DNA from: Kudoa neothunni
Lineage: Eukaryota > Cnidaria
NCBI GenBank assembly: GCA_964304625.1
Contig: OZ199838.1
Span: forward strand, 3,720,001 to 3,784,000
DNA: 64,000 nucleotides
Direction of reading: 5' to 3'
The translations under genes were made by a program, and so were the position numbers. The notes beneath the pieces are model-generated. The model made no database searches. It saw only the letters and a list, made by a program, of their open reading frames with translations, and was not told the origin of the DNA. Positions 60,129-64,000 of the stretch are shown in pieces (position 1 is the first letter of the stretch; each line of letters starts with the position of its first letter).

Positions 60129-61118
60129 CCTCTAAGGATTTTTGGGACCTTTTGGACCCCACGACGGTTTTTTTTAATATGCTTTAAAAATAAATAAAAA
60201 TGTAGCTATACAAATATTATTCATTTTAGTCACATATAAATTTAGGTCTATATTATGAACTTTATTAATTAACGTTTATTTTTCGTAAGGTTTTTAATTA
60301 TTCACAAGTGACAGTTAATTAAAATAGATATGGTAAACTTTCATTTACCACAAAAAATAAATTAATATAATTATAAAAGGTAAAAATAATCTATTTGAAT
60401 ATAGTTAATAATAAAATTTAGACCTTTGAAAGGAAATCTTCCAAATAATTGATTATTTATTCATAAATTATGTTTGTGAAAAAGATGAAAACCAATCTAA
60501 CATGCTTTTAACGTTCTGAGTAGAATAGAAAATAGGGCCATGCGAGGTTTTTATGATATTTTCTGCACTGATTCTTGATGTTATCAGTTTACTAAAACTC
60601 CACATAATACCATTTTAACTGATTATGCAGTCTTCAGTATTACCACATTCCACCAATTCAATCGATGTTTCGGATGATTCCTTATAGTTTTCTTCAAATT
60701 CACTTCGAAAACATTTAAATTCATCAATACATTCGTCAGTTTCACTCTTTTTTGTACAGGAAAACTGGGGTCGCCTGTCATTATTTGAGCAGTGTAACAA
60801 GATGCTCCTGAACAATAATATAGAATATTAAATTGGATATTATCAATAAAAAATATTAATAATTAAGTTAATTCACTTGAATTCTTTATTCCTATAAATT
60901 TGAGATTGTTCAAGAACGGTTTTATATAACGATTAATTGTGATTCAACTCGACACCGATGAGATGATAACGGAATAATTACACAAATGTTTGGCTTTATT
61001 CTTCAAATTTAGTCGACAGAAATATTTTAAACTGAATAAAATAATATATCTATATTTATTAAGTATATTCATCAACTAAAAAAATGGGGTCATTTGGACC
61101 CCAAAAGTCCTTTGAGGG
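60129..61118. mobile_element. piggyBac-type non-autonomous element
   Basis: The left tip CCTCTAAGGATTTTTGGGAC and right tip read inward CCCTCAAAGGACTTTTGGGG both continue into a TTTTGGACCCC / AAATGACCCC palindromic motif. The flanks TTAT and TGGC are decayed from TTAA. A 66-codon Cys/Glu-rich frame on the minus strand (60815-60615) is within but not identifiable as a piggyBac domain. Confidence 0.6.
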
Positions 61119-61396
61119 TGGCTGTTTTTTCTGACCTTAAATGGTTAAAGACTTATTAAACCCATTACATAGAATGCTCTAACCAAGTTATTTCCAACTG
61201 GCATTCGATAGAACCTTAGGTGTTCGAAAAGTCAGCGCTAGGAGTTCGAAAATTAAATCAAGAATCCATAAAATAGCTTCCGAAAAACTCCACCAGAAAT
61301 CTCATTGGTTATATATATTATTTGTTGTTTAATGATTGAAAAGATAGAAAATGAATATGTGGAATTTTTTCTTAGTGCTTTAAAAATATATATATA

Positions 61397-63166
61397 CAGT
61401 GGGTAATCGATTTTCTGTAATCCCCTCGGGACCATGGATAAGTTACGGAAAATACGTCACTGACGCATTTTCAGTAACATTCAGCGTACGAAAAAATAAA
61501 AAAATATACCTATTTAAAGAAATTAATTCAATTTATCCATTTATCTCCTTTTATTGAAACAATATATTATTTTATGTTGTTTGTAATTATATTTTTAAAT
61601 GTGTACGTCTTAATTTTATGATGTTAATTCATTATTTCATCCAGATAATCAATTCCTCTCTGTCGTGTATTTCTTCTGCATGTTTAAACATTTAAATGAA
61701 TCTTTTGATGATATAACTTATACTACTCGTTCATCTTCAGTTTCAAAATTAGCAGATTCAACAATCAAAGGAGTCAGCTCGCCAAAGTGTTGTGATGTAG
61801 GAATATTGACTTCCTCTTGAATAATACATGAATTTCCCCGCTGAGAATTCTTTATTACTAAAATTAATATTTGATGAAAGCTCGCATTCATTGGCAGAAG
61901 GAAACCCATATTTTCTGAAACGATTAAACGCAATATCCTTTGAAACACCGTCCCATGATTTTTTAATTAGGAACAATGTTTTAAGCGAATCTTCGGAGGA
62001 TGTATTTATATCACTGCTAACTGCAGCAATATGGCTTTCTATTAAATTATTTTTATAATTTTATTTTAACAAGAAAATGATTCCATGATATAATAATTGA
62101 AAAACGTTAGTTGAATTTTCTGTAAGGAACATAAGAGAGATATTAGACAAATGAATATCGGTGTGGCAGATGGCGTTATTAAGAAGTAGTAAATTTTCTT
62201 GTATTTCGTTTTGAAGACATTGTGAAAATTAGAAAAATATTTGTTAAATGCTTCCCTAGTCATCCATTCTTTCCTGTTTGTTTTGTATTTACTATAAATG
62301 TTTTAGCATTTTTAAAACAACATGGTTTTTGTGATTTCCAATCACAAGTGATTCAATACAACCTCCAGGCATAGATGCACGTCGCAAAACAGTAACTATT
62401 TTTTCTATTATTTTCTCTCGACAAAACAGAGCATTTAAAATAATGGACCTTTATGTTGTTATAAAAATAATGTACATTCGTCAAGATTATAGATACAATC
62501 ATCGTTGTTACCTTTTGACTTAGTCATTCAATTTAGATCACCAATTTTCTACAAAACTTTAGTCAACATAAGCAGCATCACCATTTGCAGTGATATTTTC
62601 AAATTCCATCGTGATTTACAGACAATAAATCAAACATGGGTCATTACTACGCTTAGATTCAATTCATTTGTCAATTGGTTTCTTTCGTGTACGACGTCAT
62701 GAGCAGAAAATTCAATTTTTTTCTCTCAAGAAGAAGGGCCAGTTTATAAGATAAAGCTATATCTTTCTTCCTAATCAAGATGGTATCTAGAGTAGAAATA
62801 GATAGGAGATTAAATTTACTAAAAGTAGTATTATTGCACGTCTGTTTAGTATACTTTAAGAAAAATCAATAAATTTATATTTTATTTTTATTATTTCCTT
62901 ATTTTTAACTTTTTCAGACATTATTAATGTAAAAAAAGGCACACCACTAAATCCGCCTAGAGTTTAAAGTTACGGAAAACCGGTTAAGCGCTAATAATAG
63001 GAAAAAACAACTTTCCAATGTTCAATATTCAAAGTGTCGTGTAAATTATTATTAAAACCTACAAATAAAATAAATATATATAGTTTAAAATATTAAAATA
63101 ATATTTTAAGGAAGAATGTCTGAGATTATCGAAAATTGGTCACTACGGAAAATCGGTTACCTACTG
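61397..63166 (-). mobile_element. Tigger/pogo-type transposon, full length
   Basis: 1770 bp. The left tip is CAGTGGGTAATCGATTTTCT; the right tip read inward is CAGTAGGTAACCGATTTTCC. TA occurs at both edges (61395-61396 and 63167-63168). It carries a pogo-type transposase remnant on the minus strand and is a longer sister of the copy at 52146-52888, which is in opposite orientation. Confidence 0.9.
61720..62923 (-). pseudogene. Tigger/pogo transposase, multiple stops
   Basis: Starting from MSEKVKNKEIIKIKY (about 62923), later parts are recognisable on the minus strand. NITANGDAAYVD then SFVENW lie near 62600-62545. NDDCIYNLDECTLFL (near 62490) carries the first catalytic Asp of the YN.DE motif. 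GGCIESLVIGNHKNHVV (near 62355) is followed by WMTREAFNKYFSNFHNVF (near 62265). The expected LLLDNAPSH motif reads YYFLITPSATP, so the second Asp is lost. ESHIAAVSSDINTSSEDSLK and KKSWDGVSKDIAFNRFRKYG match the Tigger C-terminus. Stops and frameshifts are scattered. Confidence 0.8.
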
Positions 63167-63168
63167 TA

Positions 63169-63829
63169 TACTGAATTCATAACACAATTCTCATATTAAT
63201 TGATAAGGGTTCGATAGACCCATGAGTTGTTACCCAACGGATTTGTTGGTTGCATTCAAGAAATATGCACAGACCAAACACTCAAAGTTTCGATAGATAA
63301 TAATCTCTAGTCGTTACGTAATTATATAATTAATAATGTACTCTAGGACATCCCACAATGTTCTTATATTTTCGATAAGTTGACGTAATTGGTCCATTAA
63401 GGATATTGATCATCAAGACGTGACATGAGTGTGTCTACAAGGGTTCGAAGACGCCCAAAAGTTTGGGAACCACTTCTCTAATCATTTACTATGTATACCC
63501 TTAATTTTTAATAATAATTGTAGATATATGGTAATATAGATATAAATTTAATGAGTAAATCAAATATATAGACCAAATGCAATTATTTGGTTTCATAAAA
63601 CATATTTTAACAGATTACATTAGCTGCGTTAGATAAAACATGTTATTCACTATCAGAGGTAATAAGATTGACGTTTTTATATATAAAATACATTGGCTGG
63701 AATTTGGTTTTTAGTTAAAGAAACCTCTATTAGGAAAAATTAAAAGATTTTCATAAAATTACGAATAACAAAACATAAACCGGGAAATTTATATCCACAA
63801 GATTAGAAATTTAAATAGCTCAAATTTTT
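63169..63829. other. Intergenic
   Basis: AT-rich with no ORF. GGGTTCGAAGACGCCCAAAAGTTTGGGAACCACTT-like words near 63440-63475 resemble one hAT terminus, but no partner is in the window. Confidence 0.4.
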
Positions 63830-63985
63830 TTTTAAATCATTAATTATGTTAGACCAAAAATCATTAATTACAAAAGCGAACCTCAAATTTTATATGAGTT
63901 TTTAAATTTGGAGTTACTCCCCCCATAGCAATAGATATCTCGCACATGCGGATTATACGGATCCGTTGCAAAAGCCACTTCCTAA
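63830..63985 (-). repeat. Dispersed repeat, inverted copy of 50290-50460
   Basis: Reverse complement shares CGGATCCGTATAATCC, ATGTGCG, CTATTGCTATGGG and TAATTAATGATTTTT with 50290-50460. Its outer end AGGAAGTGGCTTTTGC resembles the MITE tip found at 45650. Confidence 0.7.
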
Positions 63986-64000
63986 ACAAAATTGTATTCT

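Noticed and set aside
1-64000. CRISPR array, bacterial operon or phage-like system
   Set aside because: No regularly spaced repeats, Shine-Dalgarno-led gene runs or phage genes; introns show that the sequence is eukaryotic.

Overview
The window is eukaryotic, very AT-rich, and mostly transposon debris with six recognisable host genes. The coding strands carry short spliceosomal GT-AG introns (33 to 122 bp, mostly 40 to 60 bp). Metazoan-type genes (glia maturation factor, an SLC46-like transporter, LIG1, a uridine/cytidine kinase homologue, the mitochondrial Rieske protein) point to an animal. The AT-richness, tiny introns and heavy load of cut-and-paste DNA transposons (piggyBac, hAT, Tc1/IS630, ISXO2/Merlin, pogo/Tigger, MULE) would suit a parasitic metazoan such as a myxozoan, but that placement is a low-confidence inference. 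I see no LTR or LINE element, rRNA, tRNA or CRISPR array.

Host genes in order: the N-terminal two thirds of glia maturation factor (minus, cut by the left edge, 1-447); the Rieske iron-sulfur protein of complex III (plus, three exons, 10104-11049); DNA ligase I (minus, about 15 exons, 19131-22326); an unrecognised small basic tail-anchored protein with an AT-hook (plus, three exons, 32586-33200); a uridine/cytidine kinase homologue with eroded catalytic motifs (minus, six exons, 42344-43411); and an SLC46/proton-coupled-folate-transporter-like MFS protein (plus, five exons, 46912-48404). They are unrelated housekeeping-type genes separated by transposon-rich intergenic DNA, and nothing suggests an operon.

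Mobile DNA, with boundaries read from terminal inverted repeats and target duplications: a near-complete piggyBac at 2056-4368 and another at 39448-41659; piggyBac-type short elements at 4754-5008, 16807-17868, 43635-44880 (a foldback element with arms of about 330 bp), 50755-51285 and 60129-61118; degraded hAT at 5442-6908; a nest of ISXO2 inside hAT at 25313-29320; Tc1/IS630 at 29511-30871; Tc1 inside ISXO2 inside a probable piggyBac-type element at 35755-38741; hAT inside piggyBac at 52893-58838; and two inverted Tigger copies at 52146-52888 and 61397-63166. A palindromic MITE family (ends close to AAGTGGCTATTGACACGG) recurs at least five times.

Every transposase is broken by frameshifts, stops or deletions, so each mobile-element coding region is called a pseudogene. 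The host genes have open, phase-consistent exons, except for one unresolved junction near the 5' end of LIG1.
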